In this document: positions 10,932 to 21,840 of the stretch, one piece after another | How positions within the stretch are numbered: position 1 is the first letter of the stretch | Layout: the number at the start of each line of letters is the position of its first letter | Source of the DNA: Entoloma clypeatum | Taxonomy: Eukaryota > Basidiomycota > Agaricomycetes > Agaricales > Entolomataceae | Assembly: GCA_963565915.1 (NCBI GenBank) | Contig: OY751485.1 | Location: forward strand, 682,001-746,000 | Direction of reading: 5' to 3' | DNA: 64,000 nucleotides | Translations under genes and position numbers: made by a program | Notes under the pieces: generated by a model | The model's input: the letters and a program-made list of their open reading frames with translations, nothing else | Database searches by the model: none | What the model was told of the DNA's origin: nothing

Positions 10932-11449
10932 GCAGGCCCGCCAAGCTTTCACATGTTTTGTCCCCTCTCAGGAGGCTTCCGCTCCTTCATGCTCCCAGTA
11001 AGGAATAGACCAGCACTCTACACTCGTCTTGTTTTACCCTCTCCCTACTTCATGCAACACTTGCCAGATTTACCCAGCATGCAGAGATCTACTACGTCTT
11101 GTTTCATGGAATCAAGTGCTCACATGGTGTACGGGTGATGAGAACTGGGATACTGTACTTATTGAAGACGGCGGAGTTGCAGGTGTTTGCGAGAGAAAGA
11201 TGTGATGCTTTGAAGGGTTGAACAAAGGTGATGACTTGGCGGTGGCCATCACGGATTTACAGGCATGACAATGTATGACTCAGGTTGTCTTTGTGGCGCT
11301 CGCCTCCCACTGCCTCATCGGTTCCCCCACACAATGATTAGCAGTGACTCAAATCAATTCAGAAGTATTGAAAGTATTGAGGTGCGCCATGTGGGATGAC
11401 GTACAAAGTAGTTAGTATGGGTGGATAGAGGATCAGGGATTGAATAGCT
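10932..11449. other. Unannotated stretch between the tRNA and copia A
   Basis: I see no gene, tandem repeat or transposon end here. The stretch is of ordinary composition with only short ORFs in all frames. Confidence 0.4.
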
Positions 11450-11717
11450 TGTTAAGCTAGAGGAGAGTTTAGAGACAACTGACGTGGTAGGAACTGGAAG
11501 AGTTCTTATTCTGCAACTACATTACAGGTCTACTATTTATACTAATATATGCGCACAGACCATGTTGTGGTCTGTTTGTGTGTTTCTACAATAAACTCAC
11601 ATATATAGTAACTCATGGAATGTTCCAGAGAATGACATCATGGATGATGTCAGAGATACATCATAATGATGTAGTGATCACGTGTCTGATCATGTGCTGG
11701 ATCCAGTAGTTCCAACA
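11450..11717 (-). repeat. 3' LTR of copia A
   Basis: The right end (..TTCCAACA at 11717) abuts the polypurine complement CTCCCCCTC. The left end is placed at TGTTAAGC (11450) because TGTT...AACA then forms the terminal inverted repeat; this end is inferred since no second LTR is present. A TATA-like TATAAATAG lies in the expected middle on the minus strand. Confidence 0.5.
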
Positions 11718-11724
11718 CTCCCCC

Positions 11725-12240
11725 TCACTTAGAAGCCGGTAAACACTTCATAAGTGGAGTGTAGGGCAAGGTAAACTCTAACCCTAATTGTGAGCGGAAT
11801 TTCTCGAAAGTCACTCTTGGTAAGTTCTTCATGAACATATCCGTGGGGCTATCAGTCCCAGGAGTGAAGAAGAGCTCGACTATTTCTTCTTCGACATACT
11901 TGCATATAGTGTGGTATTGTATGTCAATGTGTTTAGTGCGTCCTTCAGTTACAGGGTTTTGCCCATTAAAAATGGACCCTTGATTATCACCGTTGATAGG
12001 GACGGGTGTCACTTTCAGAAGCTGGAGTTCACCAAACATGTTGACGAGCCATTTGCAGGTTTTAGCACAATGTGAGAGTGCCATATACTTGGCTTCCTTG
12101 GACGAGTGCGCAATTGTCTTTTGACAGTGTGATTGCCAGATGACTATGCCATCAGCAAGTTTCAGATAGAATCCCATCTGCGACTTTCTGTTAGAGGGGT
12201 GTGATGCCCAATCAGAATCTGTGTATGCAGCTACATCAGC
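11725..12240 (-). pseudogene. Copia A RNase H domain
   Basis: The frame encodes the copia RNase H: TDSDWASHPSNRKS just inside the insertion point, then KTIAHSSKEAKYMALSHC, GDNQGSIFNGQNPV and RTKHIDIQYH, ending with the PTDMFMKNL segment typical of the copia C-terminus. In canonical copia the motif is SSTEAEYMA; here KEAKYM replaces TEAEYM, so the catalytic Glu of that motif is Lys. The upstream half of the gene lies 1.4 kb away beyond the inserted element. Confidence 0.8.
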
Positions 12241-12269
12241 AAACCAGACCTGTGCTAGGTAGCACTTGA

Positions 12270-12460
12270 TAGCACTACATAGTGGTATAGCACTGTAGCA
12301 TACATTATTTTGTTTGTAGCACTACAGAGTTGCATACTCATGCTACACAGTGCTACAGAGTCACATACTCATGCTACACAGTGCTACAGAGTCACATACT
12401 CATGCTACGTAGCACTCCACAGCACTTTGCTACAAAGCACTCCATAGCACTGGGCCATAG
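12270..12460. repeat. Subterminal GCTACA/TAGCAC repeats
   Basis: A unit close to CATACTCATGCTACACAGTG recurs in tandem (12328-12405, about 30 bp period, three copies). It sits among many TAGCACT and GCTACA words, mirrored by similar words at 13450-13620 on the other side of the element. Confidence 0.6.
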
Positions 12461-12599
12461 CAAGGCATATCTTATATACCATTAGCATTGGTCTCTTGCT
12501 ATCACTAATCTCACAAAGCATAAACCCAAAGAGAAATGACTGAACCAATTAACCAATTCATTGTAGGATATACATAATTACACAATTAAGAACATATGA

Positions 12600-13310
12600 T
12601 ATACCTCCTGCCCCCGTCTTCACACCTCCCCGTCCCCCCCTTCCCTTCGTGCGTGCCCCCACATGCAACCACCTGTCTGTCCCTCAGCCCTCGTCTGTGC
12701 TCTGACCTGCGTCCCATATGCCCCTCGCTGGTCAAGGACGCCTCGTATAGGTAAACACCACACCATCCATGCATGTCAGACCACTCATGTGAGAAACACC
12801 GGGAGACATGAAGGAACGGCGAGACACCCGAGCAACAGCGGGAGACGCGACAAACAGGACAGGACACGCGAGAAAGACGGAAGACCTGAGAAACGGCACA
12901 GGAGACACGAGAACAGGGACACGGGACATGGGACACAAACACGGGCTGGACCCACCAGTCCACGACGTGCAGGCGAGCTGGGTACGGAGGACCCCCGAGC
13001 AATGGTGGGAGACGCAACGAATGGGAGAGGACACACAAGAAACAGTGGGAGACACAAGAATGGGGATGCGGGACACACAAACACGGGCGGGGTGCACCAG
13101 TGCACAAAGCACAGGTGAGGGGCGTACGAGATGCGGGTGACGAGGGCCAAGGGACATAAGACAATGTGCGGGCACAAGTCAGGGACCTGCCCACGGGACA
13201 TGCGAAAACGACGGGACAGGAAGGCAGAGGAGACACAAGAATGGCGGTGACAAGAGAGACCTCGCATGGGCGAGGCGGGGGACACGGGGCATGTGGGATG
13301 CATGGGTGGC
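12600..13310. repeat. Minisatellite rich in GGGACAC/GAGACACGAGAA
   Basis: Imperfect repeats of short GACACGAGAAC, GGGACACGGGACATGGG and GACACAAACACGGGC words fill the interior of the inverted-repeat element. The plus strand is G/A-rich. Long open frames on both strands are an effect of the repeat and are not genes. Confidence 0.6.
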
Positions 13311-13658
13311 AAGTGACAACTCCCGATATCTCCTTTGTTGTATATTTTTAGTGTAACACAATATTTGATGCCCGTTTTCATATTGTAATTTGGTTTTGAG
13401 CAGCTTTGTGGCATGCAAAAGTGTCAATCTATAGAAATATTGAGTACTACACCAGGCTATGAGACTACAATACTATGGTGCTACCAGGCTTCTACACTAC
13501 AATGCTATGGTACTATGATGTTACAATGCTATTGTGCTTTAGTGCTACATTGCTACACCTGTCAGTGAGGTCACTACATAGTGCTATGGCTGCTATGTAT
13601 GTGAGTGTGTTTGCTATGGTTTGCTACCAGCTTGGGGACCACTTTGCTGATGTAGGCC

Positions 13659-14761
13659 TGACATTGATGCGCCTCTAAAGCTTAAGCAATAGTCCTGCGT
13701 CCCTGCAAGATACTTGCATATGTAAAGAGACTTATCAAGATGCTCTTGGGACTGGTTGGCTGACATCTGTGACATCTTTGCAACTGCAAAGGCTATGTTG
13801 GGCCATGTACCCAAAGATAGGTACAACGGGATCCAATCACCGATTGGAATTGGGATCGAATTTCTGGGTTTGACTCCCCCTGGTTTGGTACCGGGTAATA
13901 CCCCTTGGATAGTGGAGTAGGAGCTGGCTTGGCATTCGTCATGCCGAAGCGCCCAAGGACCTTTTTCAGGTACGCTACTTGGTCGACTTTGATTGTACGA
14001 CCTTTCTGGCAAATAGTCATGCCAAGGAATTCTTTTGTGTGACCTAGATCTCGGCAATCCCAGATTTTCATAAACTCAGCTTTCTTCTTCTGGGCCAGGT
14101 GCTGATTGGGACCTGTGAATAGGGAGTCGTTGACGTAGATCAGGGCGATGACCAAGTCGCATGTCTTTGCATCTGTGTGTACAAATACTCCGCTGTCCGA
14201 GAAGATGTGGACAAATCCGAGCATTTTCATTGATTGGACCAATTCAATCCACCAGGCTCGTAATAAGCGCAACACCATGTGTTCACTTCCTTTCACCACA
14301 AAGCCTTCAGGCTGTTTCATATAAATTTGTTCGTCAAGCTTCCCATAAAGGAAAGCTGATTTGACATCTAGTGCCAAGATCACCCAGTTCTCAGCTAAGG
14401 CAAGAATGATTTGAACGGTTTTGTACTGAACGACCGGGGAGAATAATTCATAGAAGTCAATGCCTTCAACTTGTGAGAATCCTTTGGCAACTAATCGTGC
14501 CTTTTTGCAACCATCTGATTTGATCACAAATATCCATCGGTTCTGTATCACTTTACGACCTTTTGGTAGGTTGACCAACTCAAAGACTTTGCACTTGTTG
14601 AGGGCCTCTAATTCCTCTTGGAAAGCACGTTTCCATTCCTTCTGCAACACTTCAGGCATGCGTGCGATGTCCCTATATTGATTTGGAAGTTTGCTTGTGA
14701 CAGGGACCACATGTTTCAGCAGGTATGTTGTAAGCTCTACTCCCCTTCCCGACACAAGCAA
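13659..14761 (-). pseudogene. Copia A reverse transcriptase
   Basis: The frame holds the copia RT opening (KGRKVIQNRWIFVIKSDG, RLVAKGFSQVEGIDF), the FSPVVQYKT block and LDVKSAFLYGKLDEQIYMKQPEGF. The active-site box reads IYVNDS (Asn codon at 14129-14131) where copia has two Asp. The segment just before AWWIEL lacks about ten residues that normally carry the YGLKQ motif, a small in-frame deletion. The C-terminal part ends at the inverted-repeat insertion. Confidence 0.85.
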
Positions 14762-16347
14762 GTGAGGTAATCCTCAAACTCCTTGTTATCCCCTTGAGGG
14801 GTGGAAGTGTATGTATCCTTGTTTCGATCAGATGCAACATTGTCAGTATTTGATGGATCAGAGGATGGACCTGGGTTGGAAGGTCTGGGATCCGACTGTC
14901 TTTGTGGGTTGTACGGAACCCTCGAGGTATCCTCATTGACAGTTTTCCGCCATTCACATTGTCCTTGATTATGAACATCTGTCGCCGGCATATCACCGTA
15001 AACATTTCCGGGATGTCGGGTTTGTTTCCGAATTTGACTAGGACACTCAGCTTCTGGATGATGGTCACCAGGAAGACGATCACATTGGTCTTCTGGTTGT
15101 TCCACGCGCTTGCGCTTCCCTGGCTGATAAGGCTTAGGGGTCCAGGGCTAATTTCCATGGTCCTGTCTTTGATCCTCAGCCGGTGGCTGTGGACTTGGTG
15201 AGCTCGGAGGCTCAGAGGGGGGTTCAGGATGATTATGTGGTTGTGGAGTACCAGAATCATCTCCGTCTTCTGAAGGAAGGTCTGTTGGTACAGAGGGGTC
15301 TTCAGGATCGTTCCGTCCCATATCGGTAGGATCCTGGTATTGTGTAACCGTTGGCATTTTGCCTTTGTGACACTTTGGGAATAGGTTCTCATTGAACCAT
15401 GCGGTGGCAGCCATAAATAGCTGGTTTTGTGGCAGGCGCATAAACTTAAAACCTTTCTGACTGGGTTCATACCCGAGGAAGATCATCAGCTCCGATTTGG
15501 GCGATAGTTTGTTCTTCCTTTTGTCTTCAGGTAAGTGTACGTAAGCGCCACATCCAAACACACGCAGGTGAGAGATGTCTGGTTGTTCCCATACTAAGGC
15601 TTCTACCAGTGTCTTCCATGAATGCTGTTTCAATGGAGTCCGGTTGTAAAGGTGTACTGCGTGATCAATGCAGAATTCCCACCAAGAATCGGGCAGACAC
15701 GCATCAAAGCGAAGCACTTGAGCTTTGTCCATAATCGTGTGGTTTAAACGTTCCGCACGCCCATTCTGTTGTTGCTCATGAGGCAGTGACTTTTCAATAA
15801 GTATGCCTTTCTCACGCAATTCCTTCTCAAATGGCTTGAACTCTCCACCACCATCAAAGCGCCATCGTTTAGCTGTTTTGCCAAACTGATTTTTGATGAG
15901 CGCATTAAACTGATGGAAGGCGGTGATAGCCTCGGACTTCTTGCATAGCTTAATAAGCCAGGCATGTGAAGAGAAGTCGTTGAGAAAGGAGATGTACCAC
16001 TTATATTTGTGATACAAGAGAGTCGGAAATTCCTTTAAGTCCGAGTGAATTAACTCGAACAGCTCTCTGGCGTGTGATGAAGAGGGTGAAAATGCTTTTG
16101 AAGGCATCTTCCCTTGAGAACAACCCTGACAGGGTGGTGTGACCTTTGGCGGCGTGAGCCATGTAAAGCCTTTGACGTGTTTTGGCGCGTTAGCTAACAC
16201 ATCCTTAGAAGGATGGCCGAAGCGTCTGTGCCAAGTGTGGTAATCTACCGTTTTGGTCGATTGCACATTTAAAGCAGCCAAACTTGATTTACTTGTAACT
16301 GAGGAACTCAGCCAATACAAGTTGTCATTCATAGAGTTCACATGCAA
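14737..16347 (-). pseudogene. Copia A integrase and linker
   Basis: From 16347 leftward the frame encodes the pre-integrase zinc finger (HRRFGHPS ... CQGCSQGK), then the integrase core: HSDLKEFP, the second Asp in FDGGGEF, and QQNGRAERLNH with the catalytic Glu. It continues through VFGCGAYVHLP and FLGYEPSQKGFKF. After about 15148 the acidic linker continues in other frames (15105-14737), so at least one frameshift separates integrase from RT. Confidence 0.85.
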
Positions 16348-17074
16348 ACAAGGTTTTACTGCTCTTGGTCAGAAAATCAATTCGACCAAATGAACCAAAC
16401 ATTTGGGTTCCTTGTTTCAAAATCTCGCCTACAGACAAGAGTTGTGTGCTCAAGTCTGGGATATAATAAACAGGATAAAGACAAGTTATTTTTTTTGTTT
16501 TAATCCTGTTGTCACTTATGGTATGATTTACCATAACGGTACCTTTGCCAAGGATTGAGATTTTATGTCCCTTTCCTTACACTGGTTTTGGAGTATCAAA
16601 TGACTCGTAATCAACGAAGTCATCAATAGAATAAGTGAAATGCAATGAAGCACCACTATCCAATATCCAGTTTGCCTTAGTATTTTCCTTACACTGAACA
16701 CAAGTCGCAAAATCATATATAAAATGTGTATTACATGATGTGAGACTGCTATCTATCGCATTCAAAAAAGATAACTGCGATGATGTGTCAGCTTGTGTGA
16801 CAAGTGAAAAAGGAAACACTGACTCTGGATCACCACCGGTTGCAATGTTTTCCATATGAGCTCCGAAGAGCTCGTCCTCCCAGTCATGGGCATCTGGATA
16901 TTTCTCTTCCTCTTCTGAACCAAGAGAGACATTGTTGTCATCTTGTTCGGGGGTCAGAGACTTGCGCTTCATAGAGGGGCGCTTCCGGGGATCTACGGTC
17001 TTCATCTGTTGCTCAAGCTGATAAGCCGAGCAGCATGTCAACACCTCAGGTTGCTGAAGCGTGGGATTGACCAA
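16348..17074 (-). pseudogene. Copia A gag end and protease
   Basis: Residues include the acidic spacer, then CVQCKENTKANWILDSGASLHFTY. The DSGAS triad marks the aspartic protease active site. Further left are the YYIPDLSTQLLSVG strands of the protease (16534-16325), separated by a frame change near 16570. The gag N-terminus is missing. Confidence 0.75.
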
Positions 17075-17239
17075 CTGTTCGCAGAATCAAAGGTTGCCTA
17101 TGGTAGGCGTTACATCCATGTGGGCAGCGAGGGAGCGTCCAGCAGTGACTGATGGAGAACCGCCCAGGCTGGTGACTGGCAGACACACTCCCAACATAGT
17201 CCATCCGTGGTAGCCTGGTCAAAGGCTCCCGGCCTGGTT

Positions 17240-17530
17240 TATGATTGGGTGCCAGGCTCTATAAACCAACTGCTACTATCAATCTGGAACGATCACTTAC
17301 AGAAAATTTCATAACAGCCAGGCAATCTCCTCCCCAGGACCTGAGGGGGGTGACCACTGGGACCAGATACCCCACTGCGAGCATTGGGGAACCTGCACCC
17401 TATGCCGCAGGATCAAAAGCATGGACCACATTCTCCTCGAATGTGAGGAATCCTGAGCTATCAAGTAATATGGATGGAAGCAAAGAACATATGGAAACTA
17501 AAATATGATGACTGGCCTGACATATGATTC
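17240..17530 (+). pseudogene. LINE C-terminal fragment (RNase H/zinc-finger end)
   Basis: In shifting plus-strand frames this reads HWDQIPHCEHWGTCTLCRR, then MDHILLECEES and, after a frame change, IWMEAKNIWK. The C-x2-C followed by HILLEC and a W-rich tail is the 3' end of the long ORF2 of fungal LINEs. Upstream INLERSL fits the same proteins. The remnant is broken by stops and an indel. Confidence 0.55.
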
Positions 17531-17539
17531 GGCATCATC

Positions 17540-18054
17540 TGTCACATAGCGTTTTTCTCAACGTCAGAAACATCGGATGAGTCAGAGCAGAGTAGCAGAG
17601 GAGCAGATGCGATAAGTACGACATTGGCAGAAAGGACCTGGCTTCAACTTGTGTGTTGCACCCCACTCTTTGACATGGTCCTTGATTTCAAATTGGCAGA
17701 TGTCGGATGAGCAGAGATGATGGAGAGAATGCTCAACGGCAAGTAGAGACAGATGTGAATGAGGTGTAACATATGATATTTGAACTGAGGTTCTATGACA
17801 GGTTTGGTACACTATTTATAGTAAACTAGAATGATCAGTATTACTATAAGTGATGTGCAGATATCAGAGTTGACCATCGGAACATTTGGAGTACGGAGAG
17901 TAGCAAATGAAAAGTGAACAACATGTCTACTTGTAGTATGGTTGAGATGATACGTAGTAGAAGTATAATCAAATATAAATAGAATGTTATCGGAGCGGAT
18001 GTCGGATTGGATGAATCGTCGGAGTTGTCCGATATGAATCGTATAGTTATGACA
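17540..18054 (-). repeat. 3' LTR of a minus-strand gypsy related to gypsy 1
   Basis: Read on the minus strand it starts TGTCATAAC directly after an AAGAGGGAAATAC polypurine tract and ends ATGTGACA, giving TGTCA/TGACA ends. It contains CCTCAGTTCAAATATC (around 17770-17785), the self-priming start-site word also present in the gypsy 1 LTR. It also has a GGTGCAACACACAAGTTGAAGCC block similar to 22820-22850. So it is a related but diverged LTR. Confidence 0.65.
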
Positions 18055-18184
18055 GTATTTCCCTCTTAAGGCCGAACCCTGAGGCCCAGATGAGGTAATC
18101 CATGTGACCATTGGTTGAAAAGCTTGTGCGTGATTTTTCTCTCTTGTCACCCAACCACAACATCTATCCCGTCGCCTATCCGCT

Positions 18185-18660
18185 ATGTCCGCTGAGAACT
18201 CACCCCTCACCGCTCTCTGTGCTGAAAGGGAGTGCCAGAAGAAGGTCACCGAGGAGTTGGAGAGGAAGCTGCAGGAGGCAGAGGAGCATGCGAAGGAAGA
18301 TGCAGAGCGCGCGGAGGCAAAAAGGGCGGTGAAAGAGCAGAAACAAGGAGAGAGGAAGGCAGAGAAAGCGAAGGCGAAGGAGCCGGTTGCAGGTGCAGAT
18401 GCGGATGCGGATGCGGCAGATGCGGAGGTGAAGAAAGTCAAGCTGCAGGGAGTGTTCAAGGATATGCCTGCGAGTTACGAGCAGGGAAAGGAGGATTGCA
18501 CCTCCTGCTTGAAAGCAGGGGACTTGTGATTTTGGCCATTGGAGTAAGTTCTCTCTATTTCTTTATACACTTCGTTATTAACTTGTTCCTTAGGAATGAC
18601 AACGCTTCGTTGTGCTGGCGGTGCCAGCGTTTTAAACGAAGCTGCAGAACGGGAGCGGAA
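18185..18660 (+). pseudogene. Coiled-coil/zinc-cluster gene antisense to the gypsy, decayed copy
   Basis: Starting MSAENSPLTALC, the frame encodes a long charged helix (AERECQKKVTEELERKLQEAEEHAKEDAERAEAKR is visible across residues about 14-50), then an Ala/Asp repeat. A Cys cluster follows: C-x2-C-x6-C in DCTSCLKAG..., interrupted by one missing base before its third Cys, a 50 bp GT-AG intron (18544-18593), then C-x2-C-x6-C in LCWRCQRFKRSC. The six-Cys spacing resembles the fungal Zn(II)2Cys6 cluster. The gene lies just inside the 3' LTR of a minus-strand gypsy and is antisense to it, exactly as in gypsy 1 (27832-28588). The one-base loss suggests a pseudogene copy. Confidence 0.6.
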
Positions 18661-18698
18661 GTGGAGTCGGAGGTGAAGCGGAGAATGACCAAGGCGGT

Positions 18699-19440
18699 GC
18701 ACATACTCAATCTACATTGTATTGTAATTTATGGTCCAGCAAAGACATACAGTGTATGGTAAATTACGGAAGCAGTGAATTCGCTACAGCACCAGCAAAT
18801 TTAGTATGGTGAACGGCAAAATAATAATGTCACTGGCGAAGAAAAAATGTTGCCGGTAACAACATACAACAGATCAGCAAATAATTCACCAGCAAAAGAC
18901 ACCATGGCAAAAAACTGGGGAAGGACCAGCAACAAACCGGCGACATGGCGACAGGCCATCGGCGAATGGATAGGCCACCGGCGACACTGCAAATTAAAAG
19001 AATGATGCTAACGACAGATCGGCATATCATTGACCAGTGAAAGACACCACAGCAAAAAACCGGCAAAAGACCGGAGACAGGCCATCGGTGAATGAATGTG
19101 CCACCGGCGAAACCAAGTCTTGAGTGCTGGCAACATTGCAAATAAAAAGAACAATGCTAACGACAGATCGGCATATCATTCACCGGCGAGAGACACCACA
19201 GCAAAAAACTGGCAAAAGACCGGCCACAAATTGGCGACAGGCCATCGGCAAATGAATGGGCCACCGGCGAAACCAAGTCTTGAGGGCTGGCGACACTGCA
19301 AATTAAAAGAACGATGCTAACGACAGATCAGCATATCATTGACCAGCAAAAGACACTACGGCGAAAAACCGGCCAAAGACCGGCGACAAACCGGCGACAC
19401 AGCGACAGGCCATCAGCAAACTGATGACCCATCAGCAGAA
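18699..19440. repeat. Repeat X copy 1: shared head plus tandem repeat of about 150 bp
   Basis: The first ~95 bp (CACATACTCAATCTACATTG ... GTGAATTCGCTACAGCA) match 28947-29041 with about ten differences. After it, four copies of a 145-160 bp unit follow; the word AGATC(A/G)GCA(T/A)AT recurs at about 18872, 19017, 19166 and 19326. Each unit is rich in CCGGCGACA. No ORF of interest lies here. Confidence 0.65.
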
Positions 19441-19451
19441 GCAAGCCTTGA

Positions 19452-19657
19452 TGTCAAACAAATTCCACTCCTATAGATCTTTCATCTATAGTGTCATGTG
19501 CTCATTCCCATGACATACAAATAATATACAAATAAGTAGACTAGTATATAAGACTGTCCTTATTCTCTGTGCAATATAACACTCTTACTGAGTAACCCCC
19601 ACCTTACAAACACCTCTCAAAGGTTAGTAGTAAGGTTCCTCCTCTATCGTAGATACA
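19452..19657 (+). repeat. Solo LTR of the copia B family
   Basis: TGTCAAACAAATTCCACTCC through CTATCGTAGATACA matches the copia B 3' LTR (37771-37960 plus 42777-42794) over its whole length, including TATATAAGACTGTCC and GAGTAACCCCCACC. No internal copia sequence adjoins on either side. The exact ends and the target duplication are unclear. Confidence 0.7.
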
Positions 19658-19999
19658 CGATTGGTAGCGCGTAGCATAGAGTACACTTAGTGTTTAAAAG
19701 TCCGGTTCGGTCCGGTTTTTGACCCTCAAAATTCAGAGACCGAGACCAAGACCGATTTTTCGGTTCACATGATCTCGAAAAAACTGAACTGGACCGATGC
19801 AAGACTGGTGCATTGGTTCTGTTTACCTCAAAGAAGTGAGACCGGACTGGTCTCAACCGGTTTAAACCAATATATTACAAGTAAAATAAGACCAAGGACA
19901 CATGCACACAGCCCGATGCTGCGCGCATGCGTCGTACTCCCTCAATTGGTCCTCCATGGGCTCAGCCCAGCCCCATGTGCTCTGGGGCGTGACTCAATG

Positions 20000-20575
20000 C
20001 CATTGGGTGTGAAAGGGGGCCATTGGGCATGTGTCGTGGCAGGTGCGCGGTGCCGTACGGCGCGAAGGGAGGCCGTTGCATGCGAAGGAAGGGTGCTGGG
20101 TGTGAGTCGACAGCGTTGAGGTCGCGAGGTGGCCGTTGGGCATTAGAGGGGCTGTGGGGCACTAGTTGGGGCAGTTGGGCAAGAGGGGCGGCCGTTGGGG
20201 ACACGAGGTGGCCATTGGGCGTGAAAGGTGGCCGTTGTGCGTGGGTTGATGGCATTGAGGGCAAAGGGATGGTGTTGGGGGCAAAGGGACGGCGTGGCGT
20301 GGGTCAATGGCAGTGGGCACAAGTCAGGACCATTGGACGTGAAAGGCGGCCATTGGGCATGGGTCGACGGTGTTGGGGGCGAAGGGATGGCGTTGGGGGC
20401 AAAAGGACAGCGTTGGGCACAAAGGGACGCCGTTGGGTGCAAAGGGATGCCGTTGGGCATGAAAGATGGCCGTTGGGCGGAAGAGAGGGCCATTGGGCAT
20501 GAGTGGTGGCTGTTATGTGTGAGTAGTGGCCCTTGGGCGGATGTGGTGGCCGGGTGGAGTGGTGGTGGGGGATAA
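20000..20575. repeat. G-rich minisatellite (GCCGTTGGGCRNAAAGGGAT type)
   Basis: Imperfect units of about 20-24 bp built on CGTTGGG(C/G)GCAAAGGGA and GGCCATTGGGCATG recur across the block, best ordered between 20370 and 20480. Open frames on both strands here are by-products of the repeat. Confidence 0.7.
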
Positions 20576-20579
20576 AAAA

Positions 20580-21840
20580 AGGGTGGGAAGGTTTTGCTGG
20601 CAGTTATGGTTCAACTTTCAGCGATTGCTGAGCATGCTTGGCATCAATGCCGAGCCATGCACATCATTGAAAATTGTGCCCTCGATGCCCAAACCGTGGC
20701 ACCAAAACCCACAAAAATAATCCTTACCTTATGTAGACATATCTAGAAACACATAGGAAGTATATATAGAGTTATATACATGAGCTATGGATGGTGGAAA
20801 GTTAGTGCTCCAAATTGATGCATCAAAACACAATGTAAATTGTGATGAACAGTGTGGCATGGTGTTTTCAAACACAAAAAACAACATTTTCTAGCTTCCT
20901 CCTTTGCACAACATTTGTACTCTAAATATACTATACATATGCTATTGAAACAGTGTATGTAAACCTATTCAGACCCTTCAAATAAAATTAAAGGACTTGA
21001 TGAGGTGAATATGAGCAAAATAGGTCGAAAATTTGACCAAACTTTTTTGTTTCAGCTTTGGATTCTCCTCATTCAGGAGATCTCACAGCACATTTGTTTT
21101 CAAATTTGGCTCATTCATTAGGGAGATATAACACTTTTACTGAAATCTGCACATTTCATTATTTCTATCTTATCTGGACTTCTAAAAATTATACAAAGTG
21201 CTTCAGAAGGTGAATACATATCTATTTATGAGTTCTATCACTTCCAACTATTATTAGACCATGAGGAAGGCACTGTGCATGCCTGCGCAATGCATTTTGC
21301 ACATTGTTTACTATTATTTGGTGTAGAGCATGGCACCTCTATGACTTAAAATCCGTGGCATCATTCCATAAAATCAACACATATTTATTGACATATGATA
21401 ATCTGCTACATAATTGATATAGTCTGTAAGCTGACTTCCTCCTGTGTAGCCATATTAAGGAGAAATGCGATGTTTTTTGAGTTTGTTTACATATATTTGA
21501 CACATTTGATGCATGTGTGATGCACATCATCCAATGTTGAAACAACGCATCCACCCATTGCTGACTCTGCAATGAGGGGCACAGATGCTGAAAAGGCCAG
21601 AATATATTTATAGATTTTATTTATAATCTGTCTACTTGTGATCAAGGCAGGAGGGAGCACGCACACACACCTTTGGTGTTTTTTTTTTAGGTGTGCCTAT
21701 TTGGGAAGTGGGAAAGTTGTGATTGTGAGCAATGAAATATAATGGTCTTGTGGCTCAGTTGGTTAAGTGGTGTTAAAAGAATCCTTTATACTATAGAAGT
21801 TCAGAGTTCAAGTCTTTCTTGTGGCAGAAATTTTGTACTT
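20580..21840. other. AT-rich interior of the hAT-type element
   Basis: No gene is visible. Near 21742-21826 there are words like a Pol III A-box (TGGCTCAGTTGG) and B-box (AGTTCAAGTCT), but no acceptor stem can be formed, so I do not call a tRNA. Confidence 0.4.

Larger units (their letters stand above)
12231..13658. mobile_element. Non-autonomous DNA element with 13 bp terminal inverted repeats
   Basis: CTACATCAGCAAA (12231-12243) and its exact inverse TTTGCTGATGTAG (13646-13658) bound an insertion that splits copia A between the RT end (GLH codons) and the RNase H start (AYTDSD codons). About 250 bp at each end is full of short GCTAC, GTAGCA and CTATG motifs, the kind of subterminal repeats bound by transposases. 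The middle is a G/A-rich minisatellite. There is no transposase frame; ORFs inside are by-products of the minisatellite. The flanking target duplication is not clear, so the superfamily is undecided. Confidence 0.65.
11450..17100 (-). mobile_element. Copia A: decayed Ty1/copia element, minus strand
   Basis: Reading from right to left: gag C-terminus and protease (17074-16577), zinc-binding and integrase core (16347-15148), reverse transcriptase (14761-13659), RNase H (12177-11725), purine tract complement (11718-11727) and a 3' LTR (11450-11717). The order protease-integrase-RT-RNase H is that of copia. The 5' LTR and most of gag are missing; sequence resemblance stops near 17080-17100. The element contains frameshifts, a short deletion in RT, an Asn in the RT active site and a 1.4 kb DNA-element insertion, so it is dead. 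Confidence 0.85.

Noticed and set aside
12586..13427. Long ORFs on both strands (up to 216 codons)
   Set aside because: They lie in the minisatellite of the inverted-repeat element, are Cys/Pro/Ser or Arg/Gly/Thr rich according to frame, and have no protein-like features.
15504..16080. Possible separate gene in shadow frames of copia A integrase
   Set aside because: The only recognisable motifs are those of the integrase frame.
18860..19440. CRISPR-like array
   Set aside because: Units are 145-160 bp, adjoin without unique spacers and lie in a eukaryotic repeat; no cas genes.
19962..20575. ORFs of 100-160 codons on both strands
   Set aside because: They are by-products of the G-rich minisatellite.
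21742..21826. tRNA-like stretch with A-box and B-box words
   Set aside because: The two ends repeat TCTTGTGGC directly rather than as complements, so no acceptor stem forms and no anticodon loop can be placed.
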